From Rubrivivax sp. (lineage in GTDB: Bacteria; Pseudomonadota; Gammaproteobacteria; Burkholderiales; Burkholderiaceae_C): DNA of 64,000 nucleotides. The position numbers were made by a program, and so were the translations under genes. Below the pieces are notes generated by a model. The model saw only the letters and a program-made list of their open reading frames with translations, made no database searches and was not told the DNA's origin. How positions within the stretch are numbered: the stretch's first letter is position 1; every line of letters begins with the position of its first letter. This document shows, piece after piece, positions 10,077 to 20,700 of the stretch. The DNA is taken from assembly GCA_024641945.1 (NCBI GenBank), contig JAHECD010000010.1:1-64000 (forward strand), in the 5' to 3' direction.

Positions 10077-10856
10077 TCAGGGCCTGACTGCGGGTGCCTG
10101 CAGCAAAAGCCCCCGGTCGCGTGCGGCCAGGTAGCTCTGAAGCGCGACCATTTCGGGGCTGTCCTGAGCGAAGGGCTCAGCCCGCACTGCAGACAGGCAA
10201 TTGCGCACGCGGCGCCGCAGCGAACCGAGCGCCTGCCATTCGAGACGATAGGTCGGGTAGCCGACGGCATTGCCCGGTGGGATCACGCTGCCCGCGAGGC
10301 GGCGCCCGACCCGCTGGTCATGACACTCGTCGCACGCCAGGTCCAGCTGACCCATCGGTTTGTGCCACAACTGCTCGCCCAGGGCTTGCGCCGCCATGAC
10401 AAGCGGCTCGGACGGCGGCGCCATCGGCAGGCCGCGCGATTCGAGGGCGATGGCGACCTCCAGGGCGAGCAGGGCGTCGTCTTCGAGCGCCCAAGGCTCG
10501 GCACGCTGGTGGCGCTGGCGGCAAAGGTTGATGCGCTGGCCCAGGTCCACGACGCGGCCAAGTTCCCGATCGACCGCAGGGTAGCGGGCCGCGACACCCA
10601 CCAGTTGCGCCCGAGGTGTCGGGCCGTGGCAGGACGCGCAGGAAACGCTGGCGGCGCCTTCGCGCTGCGACCAGCGTGCCAACCCATCCTGCACCCACAG
10701 CATTGCCGGATTGAGCGCATCGTCGCGCTGCATCCGCTGCGTCGGCGCGCTCATGAAATCGAATCCGGTGGGCTGCAGATCCGCACCGTACCCCGCCGTC
10801 GTCAGAGCCAACGCGATCAGCCCGGCCAGCCGCGAGTGCCTGTGCACGGCCGTCAC
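10077..10856 (-). CDS. soxA: sulfur oxidation c-type cytochrome SoxA
   Basis: Two CxxCH hemes (CASCHG, CDECHD) and conserved active-site Cys context RRRVRNCLSAVRAEPF; GTG start; next to soxZ. Confidence 0.9.
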   Translation of the reverse strand: MTAVHRHSRLAGLIALALTTAGYGADLQPTGFDFMSAPTQRMQRDDALNPAMLWVQDGLARWSQREGAASVSCASCHGPTPRAQLVGVAARYPAVDRELGRVVDLGQRINLCRQRHQRAEPWALEDDALLALEVAIALESRGLPMAPPSEPLVMAAQALGEQLWHKPMGQLDLACDECHDQRVGRRLAGSVIPPGNAVGYPTYRLEWQALGSLRRRVRNCLSAVRAEPFAQDSPEMVALQSYLAARDRGLLLQAPAVRP

Positions 10857-11176
10857 CCTGCACGGATCGGAACGGATTCGGCGTGCATGAAGCCGTGGTC
10901 ACCGTCCCAGCGGAAGTCGAGCGTCCCAGTGTCGCCCACCAGCAGGTAAAAGCTGATCAGTGGATTGGCCGCAATCGCAGTGTGCAGTTCGGCTTCGAAG
11001 ACGACGACCCCTTCGTACCGGCAGGTAAAGCGACGAAGGATGTTGCGTTCGATCGGGCGTCCCTCGCTGTCGACCCGGTAGCCGGTCTCCATCGGGTGCG
11101 AGATCAATGTACGAATCTCGACGACTTGACCGCGCGAGGCGGTGGCTGGCACGGAAACGATGGCGCGCGTTGCCAT
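10853..11176 (-). CDS. soxZ: thiosulfate oxidation carrier complex protein SoxZ
   Basis: VEIRTLISHPMETGYR...CRYEGVVVFEAELHTAIAANPLISFYLLV...FRWDGDHG. Confidence 0.93.
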   Translation of the reverse strand: MATRAIVSVPATASRGQVVEIRTLISHPMETGYRVDSEGRPIERNILRRFTCRYEGVVVFEAELHTAIAANPLISFYLLVGDTGTLDFRWDGDHGFMHAESVPIRAG

Positions 11177-11178
11177 CG

Positions 11179-11643
11179 TCAGGTCTCCACGCAGGCCGCC
11201 AGCGTGACGATGACTTCCACGGACTTCGTCCAGCAGCTGCCGTCGGACAGCCTTGCAACCGCCACCACTTTCTGCGACGTCGCAAGGCGCATCCGGGTGC
11301 TCACGCTCGCCTTGCCAGCATGCGGGCCGAGCCGGAACACGGCCACATCGGGTTGCGGGTTGCGCTCGGTGAACAGGGCCAGGGCCGTCACGTGATCGGC
11401 GGGCAACATCGGGCTGTCGATGGACAGGGTCACGGGCACCGCGTTGCCGTTTTCCACCAACTCGGCCAATTCGATGTGCACCCGTCCCTCGCGCAGGGGC
11501 CCTTCGCCTATGAAGGCCGCCATCGCAGCTTGCAGCGCCGGCGTGTCAGCGGCCGCGGGGTGCATTGCGCAGGCCATCGCGATGGCGGCCATCGCGTCGC
11601 GGCGGGACGGCCCCGCGCCGCCACACCCGCGGTTTGCCATCAT
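11179..11643 (-). CDS. soxY: SoxY-like thiosulfate oxidation carrier protein with non-canonical C-terminus
   Basis: Twin-arginine-like SRRDAMAAIAMA; SoxY body; terminates VEVIVTLAACVET* rather than GGCGG; overlaps soxX and abuts soxZ. Confidence 0.8.
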   Translation of the reverse strand: MMANRGCGGAGPSRRDAMAAIAMACAMHPAAADTPALQAAMAAFIGEGPLREGRVHIELAELVENGNAVPVTLSIDSPMLPADHVTALALFTERNPQPDVAVFRLGPHAGKASVSTRMRLATSQKVVAVARLSDGSCWTKSVEVIVTLAACVET

Positions 11644-12086
11644 GGGCGAAGCGTGCCGAGAAAGGCCACGACGTCCTCGACCTGTTGAGCATTGAGAATC
11701 GGCCGGCCCGACCAGGCCGGCGCCACGCGTTCCAATCCCTCGACCCGATGGAACGATGGCATGAAGGCCCGCCGATCGAGGCGCCGGCTGTCGACGATGC
11801 GCAGGCGCATCTGTCCAGGGCTCCAGCGCGCGCCCGCGCCGGCAAGGTCGGTTGCCGTGTTTCCCGGCATCTGCTCCTCGGGGAAGGGGCCCGTATGGCA
11901 GAGAAGGCACATCCCGACCTGCCGATTCACAACGATCATGCGGCCACGTGTCGGGTTGCCGACCAGTCCCGCCAGCGGCTCCATGATCTTGTCGTCGGTC
12001 ACCGTGAAAGGCACGACCTGTGCCGTCGCCATCGACGCTGCGAGGCCCAGGATCGGGAACAACGCCTTCCTCGCCACCCGGTGCAC
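11640..12086 (-). CDS. soxX: sulfur oxidation c-type cytochrome SoxX
   Basis: GRMIVVNRQVGMCLLCHTGPFPEEQMPGNTATDLAGAGARWSPGQMRLRIVDSRR; single heme; GTG start. Confidence 0.9.
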   Translation of the reverse strand: MHRVARKALFPILGLAASMATAQVVPFTVTDDKIMEPLAGLVGNPTRGRMIVVNRQVGMCLLCHTGPFPEEQMPGNTATDLAGAGARWSPGQMRLRIVDSRRLDRRAFMPSFHRVEGLERVAPAWSGRPILNAQQVEDVVAFLGTLRP

Positions 12087-12089
12087 GCT

Positions 12090-14264
12090 TCAGGCCGCCT
12101 TGAGGCTGTGCAGGGCCAGCGGCAGTTCGCGGATTCGCTTGCCTGTCGCGGCAAAGACAGCGTTCAGCACTGCCGGAGCCGCGACCGCGATCGTCGGCTC
12201 GCCCACTCCCCCCCAGAACCCCCCGGAGGGCATCACGATGGCCTCGACCTTGGGCATGTGTTCCATGTGCATGACGGGATACGTGTCGAAATTCTTCTGC
12301 TCGATCGCGCCGTCCTTCACGGTGCAGGCGCCGAACAAAGCGGCCGAAAGGCCGTAGGCGAACGAGCCCTCGATCTGCGCCTCGATCTGCTGGGGGTTGA
12401 CGGCGTGGCCGCAGTCGGTGGCGGCCACGATGCGGTGCACCTTGAGGGCCCCGCCCTTGTCGACGGAGACCTCGGCGCAGGCCGCGACGTAGCTGCCGAA
12501 GCCGTGGGTCTGCGCAAGCCCTCGGAAGACCTTCTGGCCATTGACGTCAGGAGCCGGTTTGCTCCAGCCTGCACGCTCTGCAACCGCCTCGAGAACCGCC
12601 AGATGCTTGGGGTGGCCCGCCATCAGTTTGCGACGCAGCGCGAGCGGGTCCTGCTGCGTCGCGTGGGCGATCTCGTCGATGAAGCACTCGAGGTAGATCG
12701 TGTTCTGGTTCAGGTTCACGCCCCGCCAGAACCCCGGCGGCACATGCGGATTGCGCATGGCATGGTCGATCAGCAGGTTCGGGATGGTGTACCCGATCAT
12801 GGCCTCGCCGCCGCCGGCATTCAGCCCCTGAAAGACGACCGGGTCCTTGCCGTCCTTCACATTTTGCGGAAACAGCGCGGCCAGGATCGATTGGCCCGAG
12901 ATCCGCATGTGCAGCGCCGTGAGGTTGCCCTGGGAATCCAGCCCCGCGCGCAGCTTGCACCGCGTGATCGGGTGGTAGGCACCATGCTGCATGTCTTCTT
13001 CACGCGACCAGATCAGTTTGACCGGCGTGCCCGGCAGCTCCTTTGCGATGGCCACCGCCTGCCGGATCCAGTCTGTCTGCCCGCGCCGGCCGAAGCCGCC
13101 ACCCAGGTGCAGCTTGTAGACCTCGCATCGGGCCAGTGGCAGGCCGGAAGCGGCGCCGACCGCGGCAAGTGCGGACTCGCCATTCTGTGTTGGCGTCCAG
13201 ACCTCGCACCGCTCGGGCGTCCACTTGGCCGTGGCATTCATCACCTCCATCGTGGCGTGGTTCTGGTGCGGTACGGCGTAGATGGCCTCGACCGTTCGGG
13301 CGGCGGAAGCGAGCGCGCCAGCGGCATCGCCCTGGCGGTTGCCATCGGCAGCGCGCTCGGCGTCGAGGCCCGCCATCAACGTCACGTCGAAGCCCGCCGA
13401 CGACGCTTGTGCGTCCGGACCCAGGTCCCACTCGATCGGCAGCGCGTCGAGTGCCTTCTTGGCGCGCCACCAGGTGTCGGCCACCACGGCGACGGCCGAA
13501 TCGCCAACGCGAACGACCTTCTTGACGCCGGGACGCTTGAGAACGGCGGCATCGTCCACCGCCTTGATCTTGCCGCCGAACACCGGACATGCCCGGATGG
13601 CTGCGTTCAACATATCGGGCAGCTTGAGGTCGGTGCCGTAGATCTGCCGCCCGTTGGTCTTGTCCACCGTGTCCAGCCGGGCCAGGCGCTTGCCAGCCAG
13701 CTTCCAGTCCTTCGGGTCCTTGAGTTTGATGACGTCTGGCGGCGCGAGCCCGGCGGCAGCGCTTGCCACCTTTCCGTAGGTCGTGCTCCGTTTGGTGGGC
13801 ATATGGGTGATCACCCCTTCCGAGACTTCGCACTCCGACGCCGCGACCTTCCACCGATCAGCTGCCGCCTGTACGAGCATCGTGCGCGCCGCGGCGCCGC
13901 CCTTGCGGACGTATTCCTGCGATTCCCGGATACCACGGCTGCCGCCGGTGGAGAAGTTTCCCCACACACGATTGCGCGCGAGGTTCTGGCCCGGCGTGGG
14001 GTACTCGGTGATGACACGCGACCAGTCGCATTCGAGCTCCTCGGCCACGAGCTGCGCCAGCCCGGTGAGGGTGCCCTGGCCCATCTCCGACCGTGCGATG
14101 CGAATGATCACGCGCTCATCGGGCTGCACCACGACCCAGGCGTTGACCTCGGGTACGAGGCCCTGCGCATGGGCCCCTTGCGGAACGCTGAATCCCACAA
14201 CAAGCGAACCGGAGGCGACGGCGGCGCCAAGAAATTCTCGCCGCGTGACTTCGAGCGTATTCAT
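12090..14264 (-). CDS. isoquinoline 1-oxidoreductase-like Mo hydroxylase beta subunit
   Basis: [25 protein letters not shown] Tat-like leader; [47 protein letters not shown]. Confidence 0.92.
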   Translation of the reverse strand: MNTLEVTRREFLGAAVASGSLVVGFSVPQGAHAQGLVPEVNAWVVVQPDERVIIRIARSEMGQGTLTGLAQLVAEELECDWSRVITEYPTPGQNLARNRVWGNFSTGGSRGIRESQEYVRKGGAAARTMLVQAAADRWKVAASECEVSEGVITHMPTKRSTTYGKVASAAAGLAPPDVIKLKDPKDWKLAGKRLARLDTVDKTNGRQIYGTDLKLPDMLNAAIRACPVFGGKIKAVDDAAVLKRPGVKKVVRVGDSAVAVVADTWWRAKKALDALPIEWDLGPDAQASSAGFDVTLMAGLDAERAADGNRQGDAAGALASAARTVEAIYAVPHQNHATMEVMNATAKWTPERCEVWTPTQNGESALAAVGAASGLPLARCEVYKLHLGGGFGRRGQTDWIRQAVAIAKELPGTPVKLIWSREEDMQHGAYHPITRCKLRAGLDSQGNLTALHMRISGQSILAALFPQNVKDGKDPVVFQGLNAGGGEAMIGYTIPNLLIDHAMRNPHVPPGFWRGVNLNQNTIYLECFIDEIAHATQQDPLALRRKLMAGHPKHLAVLEAVAERAGWSKPAPDVNGQKVFRGLAQTHGFGSYVAACAEVSVDKGGALKVHRIVAATDCGHAVNPQQIEAQIEGSFAYGLSAALFGACTVKDGAIEQKNFDTYPVMHMEHMPKVEAIVMPSGGFWGGVGEPTIAVAAPAVLNAVFAATGKRIRELPLALHSLKAA

Positions 14265-14767
14265 GCGGCGCCTCCGGCCTTGACGTGCTGGATGTCGAGA
14301 CCGGCAGAGCGAGGGTCGCCGCCGGCGGCCACGGCCTTGATGGCGGCCCGTACCCGGTTGTACGTACCGCATCGGCAGATGTTGGTCATCGCTGCGTCGA
14401 TGTCGGCATCGGTAGGCTTTGGCTTTTCCTTGAGCAGCGCTGCGGCCGCCATGATCATGCCGCTTTGGCAGTATCCGCATTGGGGCACGTCAAGCGCAAA
14501 CCAGGCCTTCTGGACAGGATGCTGGCCCGTGGGCGAGAGCCCCTCGATGGTGACGATCTTCTGGCTCGGCTGAAGCGCGGAGACCGGAATCGCGCATGAA
14601 CGAACGGGCGAGCCGTCGAGGTGCACCGTGCAGGCGCCGCACTGCGCGATGCCGCAGCCGTATTTCGTGCCTGTCAACCCCAGTTGCTCTCGCAATACCC
14701 ACAGCAGCGGGGTATCGGGCTCCGCATCGTGACTTACGGGGTTGCCGTTGACATTCAACTCTGGCAT
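14261..14767 (-). CDS. (2Fe-2S)-binding alpha subunit (IorA-like)
   Basis: [52 protein letters not shown]...[10 protein letters not shown]...CRCGTY. Confidence 0.95.
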   Translation of the reverse strand: MPELNVNGNPVSHDAEPDTPLLWVLREQLGLTGTKYGCGIAQCGACTVHLDGSPVRSCAIPVSALQPSQKIVTIEGLSPTGQHPVQKAWFALDVPQCGYCQSGMIMAAAALLKEKPKPTDADIDAAMTNICRCGTYNRVRAAIKAVAAGGDPRSAGLDIQHVKAGGAA

Positions 14768-14932
14768 CGCGCGGCTCCTGTGGGGTCGACCCAGCGGATT
14801 CTGCGACCGGGCCCCAGGTTTGGCCGCCGGCGCGGCCTGCATCCCCTTGAAACCGTCAGGGTCGGACGCACAATTCACGTTTGGCGGCGCTGCAGCAGAG
14901 CCGCCGGATTTCACTTCTCAAGACGACAAATC

Positions 14933-16801
14933 ATGGACAAGAAGACGCATTCCTTTCAGGCCGAAGTCAAGCAGATCCTGCACCTCGTAACGCATTCGCT
15001 GTATTCGAACAAGGAGATCTTCCTGCGCGAACTCGTCTCCAACGCTTCGGACGCCTGCGACAAGCTTCGTTTCGAGGCGCTGGACAACGGTGCGCTGTAC
15101 GAGGACGCACCCAACCTCGAAGTGCGGGTGTTCTTTGACGCGGAGCGCAAGACGCTTACGGTGCGCGATAACGGCATCGGCATGAGTGCCGACGAAGCGA
15201 TCGCCCATCTGGGCACGATCGCGAAGAGCGGCACGCGGGAGTTCATGGCCAAACTCGAAGGCGACCAGAAGAAGGACGCCAACCTGATCGGCCAGTTCGG
15301 GGTGGGCTTCTACTCCGGCTTCATCGTGGCCGATCGAATCACGGTCGAATCTCGCCGTGCCGGGCTCAGCCCGGATGAAGGCGTGCGCTGGAGCAGCGAC
15401 GGGACAGGCGACTTCGAGGTCGAGCCGCTGCATCGGCCGGACCGTGGCACCGACGTGATCCTGCACCTTCGCGACGGCGAGGAAGACTTCCTTCGAACAT
15501 GGAAGCTCAAGTCGATCATCGGCAAGTACTCCGACCACATCTCGCTGCCCATCCTGATGAAAAAGGAAGAGTGGGACAGCGAAAAGAAGGAGCAGGTCGT
15601 CAAGGATGAATGGGAGACCGTCAACAAGGCGGCCGCGTTGTGGACCCGGTCCAAGAGCGACGTCACCGACAGCGAATACCAGGAGTTCTACAAGCAGATC
15701 AGTTACGACAGCCAGGCGCCGCTGGCCTACACGCACAACCGTGTCGAGGGTCGCAGTGAGTACACCCAACTCCTCTACGTGCCGGCGAAGGCGCCGTTCG
15801 ACCTGTGGAACCGCGACAAGCGGGGCGGCGTTAAGCTGTACGTCAAACGTGTGTTCATCATGGACGACGCCGAGGCGCTGATGCCGGTCTACCTGCGCTT
15901 TGTCAAAGGCGTCATCGACTCGGCGGACCTGCCGCTCAACGTGAGCCGCGAGCTTCTGCAGGAAAGCCGCGACGTGAAGGCCATCCGCGAGGGCTCGACC
16001 AAGCGTGTACTGGCGATGCTGGAGGACGTGGCCGAGAACGAGAAGGACAAGTACGCCGAGTTCTGGAAGGAATTCGGCGCGGTCCTGAAGGAAGGCATCG
16101 GCGAGGACCATGCCAATCAGGAGCGCCTGGCCAAACTGATGCGCTTTGCGTCCACCCAGGCTGACGACGGCGTCTCCTTCACCGACTACGTCGGCCGCAT
16201 GAAGGAAGGCCAGGACGCGATTTACTACATCACGGCCGATACGCTGGCCACGGCAAAGAACAGTCCGCAGCTGGAGATTTTCCGCAAGAAGGGCCTGGAG
16301 GTCCTGCTGCTGACGGACCGGGTCGACGAGTGGATGCTTTCGCACCTGTTCGAGTTCGACGGCAAGCCGCTGCAGAGCGTGGCCAAGGGCGCTTTCGATC
16401 TCGGCAAGCTCCAGGACGAAGAGGAGAAGAAGCAGGCGGAGGTCGCGGCGGAGGCCTTCAAGCCGGTGCTGGAAAAGCTCAAGGAGGCGCTGAAGGAGCG
16501 GGCGAAGGATGTGCGGGTGACGACCCGGTTGGTGGATTCACCGGCCTGCATCGTAGTGGACGAAGGCGACATGAGCTCGCATCTGACGCGGATGCTCAAG
16601 CAATCGGGCCAGAGCGCGCCGGTATCCAAACCGATTCTCGAGGTGAATCCCGACCATGCGCTCGTCAAGCGGCTCGACGCCGACTCGCGTTTCGACGATC
16701 TGGCCCAGATTCTTTTCGATCAGGCCCTCCTGGCCGAGGGTGGCCAGCTGGAAGATCCCGCCGCGTACGTTCAGCGTGTGAACAGGCTGTTGGTGGCCTG
16801 A
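14933..16801 (+). CDS. htpG: molecular chaperone HtpG
   Basis: [46 protein letters not shown], Hsp90 N-terminus; 622 aa. Confidence 0.98.
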   Translation: MDKKTHSFQAEVKQILHLVTHSLYSNKEIFLRELVSNASDACDKLRFEALDNGALYEDAPNLEVRVFFDAERKTLTVRDNGIGMSADEAIAHLGTIAKSGTREFMAKLEGDQKKDANLIGQFGVGFYSGFIVADRITVESRRAGLSPDEGVRWSSDGTGDFEVEPLHRPDRGTDVILHLRDGEEDFLRTWKLKSIIGKYSDHISLPILMKKEEWDSEKKEQVVKDEWETVNKAAALWTRSKSDVTDSEYQEFYKQISYDSQAPLAYTHNRVEGRSEYTQLLYVPAKAPFDLWNRDKRGGVKLYVKRVFIMDDAEALMPVYLRFVKGVIDSADLPLNVSRELLQESRDVKAIREGSTKRVLAMLEDVAENEKDKYAEFWKEFGAVLKEGIGEDHANQERLAKLMRFASTQADDGVSFTDYVGRMKEGQDAIYYITADTLATAKNSPQLEIFRKKGLEVLLLTDRVDEWMLSHLFEFDGKPLQSVAKGAFDLGKLQDEEEKKQAEVAAEAFKPVLEKLKEALKERAKDVRVTTRLVDSPACIVVDEGDMSSHLTRMLKQSGQSAPVSKPILEVNPDHALVKRLDADSRFDDLAQILFDQALLAEGGQLEDPAAYVQRVNRLLVA

Positions 16802-16804
16802 TCA

Positions 16805-17848
16805 TCAGGCCAGGTCGTCGATGCCGGGCGCCGCTTCGGCGGCGCGCAGTTGCTCGCGCAGCTGCGTTACCTGCTGCGCCCAATACGACGACGAGCCGAA
16901 GTCTGGAAACGCCAAGGGGAACGCAGGGTCGTGCCAGCGCTGCGCCACCCAGGCGTTGTGCCGCATCATGCGCAGCAGGCGCAGCGGCTCGATGAGCTGA
17001 AGTTCGCGCCGATCGAAGGCCATGAACGGCGCGTAGCCGCGCAGCAGTTGGCGCATCTGGTGCGCCGCGGCTTCAGGCTCGCCCGACAGCAGCATCCACA
17101 GGTCCTGCACGGCCGGGCCCATGCAGGCGTCGTCGAGATCGACCACGTGGGCACCGGCATCGCGCCACAACAGGTTGCCGGGGTGGCAGTCACCGTGCAG
17201 TCGGATGGAGCGCGGTCGTATCCGCGCGAACGCGGCGTCGATGATCTCGATGGCGCGCTCGCAGGCATCGGTCCAGCCGCGCGCCTGGTCTTCGGGAACG
17301 AAGCGGCCTTCGATGAGTTGCACGAGGGCGTCCCGTGCGTCGTTGGCCGCGTCGAGAGTCCTGCGGTGCTGGAATGCGCGACGCGAACCGACGTCGTGCA
17401 GGCGCCCTATGAAGCCGCCCAGTCGGTGCAACACGGCATCGTCCTCGAGTTCCGGTGCGCGACCGGACCGTCTGGGCGCAATGGCATAGCGCAGCGGCGC
17501 AGGCCCCACCGCCAGCGTCGCAGGCGCATCGAGCGGCAGCAGTGTCACCACCGGACTTTGCGCGTGCAGTTCGATCGGTGCGACCACCGGCACTTCGGCG
17601 TCCCGCAGCTCGAGTGCGAATCGATGCTCTTCGACGATCTGATCGTCGGTCCAGCGGGCCGGCCGATAGAACTTGGCCACGACCGCATCACCGTCTTCAA
17701 GCATGATCTGAAAGACGCGGTTCTCGTAAGAGTTGAGTTGAAGGATGCGGCCGTCGCCGCGAAGGCCGACGGCGTCCATGGCATCAAGGACCTTGTCTGG
17801 CGTCAGGCTGTCGAAGGCCTGTGGGCGGGTCTGCGGAAGGGCCGGCAT
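16805..17848 (-). CDS. srkA: stress response serine/threonine kinase (YihE/RdoA family)
   Basis: SYENRVFQIMLEDGDAVVAKFYRPARWTDDQIVEEHRFALEL...RLHGDCHPGNLLWRD..VDLDDACMGPAVQDLWMLL. Confidence 0.93.
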   Translation of the reverse strand: MPALPQTRPQAFDSLTPDKVLDAMDAVGLRGDGRILQLNSYENRVFQIMLEDGDAVVAKFYRPARWTDDQIVEEHRFALELRDAEVPVVAPIELHAQSPVVTLLPLDAPATLAVGPAPLRYAIAPRRSGRAPELEDDAVLHRLGGFIGRLHDVGSRRAFQHRRTLDAANDARDALVQLIEGRFVPEDQARGWTDACERAIEIIDAAFARIRPRSIRLHGDCHPGNLLWRDAGAHVVDLDDACMGPAVQDLWMLLSGEPEAAAHQMRQLLRGYAPFMAFDRRELQLIEPLRLLRMMRHNAWVAQRWHDPAFPLAFPDFGSSSYWAQQVTQLREQLRAAEAAPGIDDLA

Positions 17849-17858
17849 CCGTACCGGC

Positions 17859-18635
17859 TCAGTGGCGCAAATTCGGGTTGGCTCGCAAGGACTCTATGAC
17901 CACGCCGCCCACATCGTCCGGCAGCGAGGTGGGCGTCGGTACGCGGTCACGTTGGCTGTCCGAGAACTGTCCGAAACCGCTGCTCGGTGCGTTGTCGCGC
18001 AGGCTGTCGATGCCGAAGAACGAGTCCTGGAAGAACCCCGACTCCTGCCAAAGCGCACTTCGCTCACGCCGCCTGGACGCTACCGTGCTGGTGAGTGGTT
18101 CATGGGCGGCGGCGGGCGCCGGTGAGCGTTGAGGGCTGCGCGTGGTGGGCATCGCTTGCGGAACGAGCAGTTGGAGTTCTGGAATGGATGGCAAGTGATC
18201 GGCGGAACACCGCAGGTACCGCACCCGGCAAGCACTGAGCATGTTCTGCTTGATTTGCTGGATACGCCGCGATGACGATCGATCGCCTTCGAGATCGATC
18301 GCGGCGAGTACCCGGCCATTGGCGCTGCAAATCGCGAAAGCAACATGCACCGTTCCGAGAAGGGCGTACCAATAACGCACCTCGGCGGGGTCGGTGGGCT
18401 GGCAGAACCGCACGAGTGGGAGTTTGGCCAATACGATGTGGTGAGGCAACGCCTCTCTGAGTTGCCGGTACACCCTTCGTTCGTCGGTGCTGAATACGGG
18501 GCGCGGAGTCAACGACCAGTCGGTCGGCAATACAGGCTCGGGCGTGCGCCGAGGGCGAAGTGCCCAGACGGCCAATGCGGCAGCCACGGTCGCCAGGATG
18601 GCGAGCGCGACGATCCATGGAAGTGATTGCTGCAT
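17859..18635 (-). CDS. DUF2726-like membrane-anchored protein
   Basis: N-terminal TM helix; VFSTDERRVYRQLREALPHHIVLAKLPLVRFCQP...AIDLEGDR resembles the DUF2726 pattern. Confidence 0.65.
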   Translation of the reverse strand: MQQSLPWIVALAILATVAAALAVWALRPRRTPEPVLPTDWSLTPRPVFSTDERRVYRQLREALPHHIVLAKLPLVRFCQPTDPAEVRYWYALLGTVHVAFAICSANGRVLAAIDLEGDRSSSRRIQQIKQNMLSACRVRYLRCSADHLPSIPELQLLVPQAMPTTRSPQRSPAPAAAHEPLTSTVASRRRERSALWQESGFFQDSFFGIDSLRDNAPSSGFGQFSDSQRDRVPTPTSLPDDVGGVVIESLRANPNLRH

Positions 18636-18778
18636 GGCGAGGAACTGGCGTCGCAGTTGCGGGTCAGGCGCCCGATGGTGCGACTAGCCTGCATAGTAGC
18701 TTGGCGGCCGTGGCGCCGGCCCCCCCGGATGTGCGAGCATCGACTCGCCGCGGGCGTGAACCAGTCGATGATTTCTGC

Positions 18779-19483
18779 CTACTCGGTGGGCCCCTTGCCG
18801 GACTTGCCAAGTTGGGATGAGAGGTCGGCGATCGTTGCTAAGAATTCTTCGACATTGTGTGACTGGCGCTTGATCGAATAGTCGAATTCGGCGGCACCAT
18901 CTTCGATGAAAGCTTCGAGCTTGGATGACAGGTTGTCTGCCGGCAACTTCAGGTACGCATCGGAATCGCCGCCACTTCGTTCGACCGTCGCACCTGCGCT
19001 ACGTGCCAGGCGCAGCATCGGGGCGTTCTCCGCCAACGCGTGAATCATCATGGTCGAGATGCCTCGGTTTCGGGCATGCAGCACGGCATGATCGAACAGA
19101 CGTGCGCCAAGCCCTTTTCCACGTAGGCGCTCACTTACTGAAACACCGAATTCAGCGGTACCGTTGCTGGTGCCGGAAACACCTTCGTACGCCAAATGTG
19201 CAAGGGCAACGACTTCGAGTCTTCGATTGAACACCCCGAAGACTTCGTCGCGATCGAAATCGAGCAGATCGACGTACCGACCTATCTGCGCATCCGATGC
19301 GACATAGCCGAAGCGCAAGTATCGGTCTCGCTCGGACAAGTTCAGCAGGTGCGCCAGTATCCTGGGCCGGTGGCGTGACGACAGCGAGCGGACCGGCACC
19401 CAGCGCAACCGGGTTGGCCCCTCGTTTTCAGGCCCATTTGGTGCGTATGCAGAGCCTGTTGGCGATGTCCTGACGGGGTCCAT
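18779..19483 (-). CDS. GNAT family N-acetyltransferase
   Basis: FGVSVSERLRGKGLGARLFDHAVLHARNRGISTMMIHALAENAPMLRLARSAGA: acetyl-CoA-binding motif A. Confidence 0.9.
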   Translation of the reverse strand: MDPVRTSPTGSAYAPNGPENEGPTRLRWVPVRSLSSRHRPRILAHLLNLSERDRYLRFGYVASDAQIGRYVDLLDFDRDEVFGVFNRRLEVVALAHLAYEGVSGTSNGTAEFGVSVSERLRGKGLGARLFDHAVLHARNRGISTMMIHALAENAPMLRLARSAGATVERSGGDSDAYLKLPADNLSSKLEAFIEDGAAEFDYSIKRQSHNVEEFLATIADLSSQLGKSGKGPTE

Positions 19484-19803
19484 AGGATTGCCGTTCAAAG
19501 TAGGTAATTACCCTAATCTTACAGGACGGATTCTCCGCGCGCGAATCCACAGGATGGAGGCTCCGAGCTAGAGTCTGGCTGTGGCGTGAATTCGCGGATA
19601 TACTGGTCGGCTTTCCCGATTGCGGCCGGGATCGACGCCAGCACGGCAGCTTCCCCAGTCCGGTACAAGTCGGTTCTGTCGGGGGCGCGTCCCGAGAGGC
19701 CACCGAAACAAGTGGTGCCGAGGGTTTGCGGGCGAAACTGCCGTTGAATGGGCGATGCTGTTTGCCACCAAGGCGAAGAGTCAGCCACTTTTGAAAGACC
19801 CTC

Positions 19804-20232
19804 ATGAAGACCTTCAGCGCCAAGCCGGCCGAGGTGAAGCACGAGTGGTTTGTTCTTGACGCCACCGACAAGGTGCTCGGACGTGTTGCCAGCGAAGTGG
19901 CACTCCGTTTGCGCGGCAAGCACAAGGCCATTTATACGCCTCACGTCGACACCGGTGATTTCATCGTCATCGTCAACGCCGACAAGATCCGCGTCACCGG
20001 GGCCAAGGCCACGGACAAGATCTACTACCGGCATTCCGGCTATCCCGGTGGCATCTACGCCACGCCCTTCAAGGACATGCAGGCTCGCCATCCGGGCCGT
20101 GCCATCGAGAAGGCCGTCAAGGGCATGTTGCCGAAGGGCCCGCTGGGCTACGCGATGATCAAGAAGCTGAAGGTGTATGCCGGCGCCACGCACCCGCACA
20201 CCGCCCAGCAGCCCAAGGCGCTGGAAATCTAA
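19804..20232 (+). CDS. rplM: 50S ribosomal protein L13
   Basis: [52 protein letters not shown]. Confidence 0.99.
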   Translation: MKTFSAKPAEVKHEWFVLDATDKVLGRVASEVALRLRGKHKAIYTPHVDTGDFIVIVNADKIRVTGAKATDKIYYRHSGYPGGIYATPFKDMQARHPGRAIEKAVKGMLPKGPLGYAMIKKLKVYAGATHPHTAQQPKALEI

Positions 20233-20241
20233 GGAGCGGTG

Positions 20242-20634
20242 ATGATCGGACAATGGAACAATGGAACCGGCCGCCGCAAGTCTTCGGTGGCGCGTGTGTT
20301 CATCAAAAAGGGTACGGGCGTAATCACCGTCAACGGCAAACCGCTGGATCACTATTTTGGCCGACAGACGTCGATCATGATCGTCCAGCAGCCCTTGCTG
20401 CTGACGGCCAACGCCGAGTCGTTTGACATTAAGGTCAACGTCCACGGTGGTGGTGAATCCGGTCAGGCCGGTGCCGTACGCCATGGAATTACCCGCGCGC
20501 TCATCGACTATGACGCAGCGTTGAAGCCCGATCTCAGCCGTGCCGGTTTCGTGACGCGCGACGCGCGCGAGGTTGAGCGCAAGAAGGTCGGCTTGCACGG
20601 CGCTCGTCGCAGGAAGCAGTTCAGCAAGCGCTGA
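20242..20634 (+). CDS. rpsI: 30S ribosomal protein S9
   Basis: [26 protein letters not shown]...[17 protein letters not shown]; preceded by AAGGAG. Confidence 0.99.
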   Translation: MIGQWNNGTGRRKSSVARVFIKKGTGVITVNGKPLDHYFGRQTSIMIVQQPLLLTANAESFDIKVNVHGGGESGQAGAVRHGITRALIDYDAALKPDLSRAGFVTRDAREVERKKVGLHGARRRKQFSKR

Positions 20635-20700
20635 TCGACCATTGCGGGCCCACAACGGGCTCGCGCGGTTGAAAATGGGCCCGCCAGGGCCTTTACTCCC

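Noticed and set aside
11565-14573. 1002-aa plus-strand ORF antisense to soxX/iorB/iorA
   Set aside because: Mirror ORF of GC-rich coding DNA: His/Arg-rich, no domain, opposite strand has clear Sox and Mo hydroxylase motifs.
20677-20694. GGCCC-GCCA-GGGCC-TTT hairpin between rpsI and the DUF6776-like gene as terminator
   Set aside because: Short stem and weak T-tract; could be a partial terminator but not supportable without RNA data.
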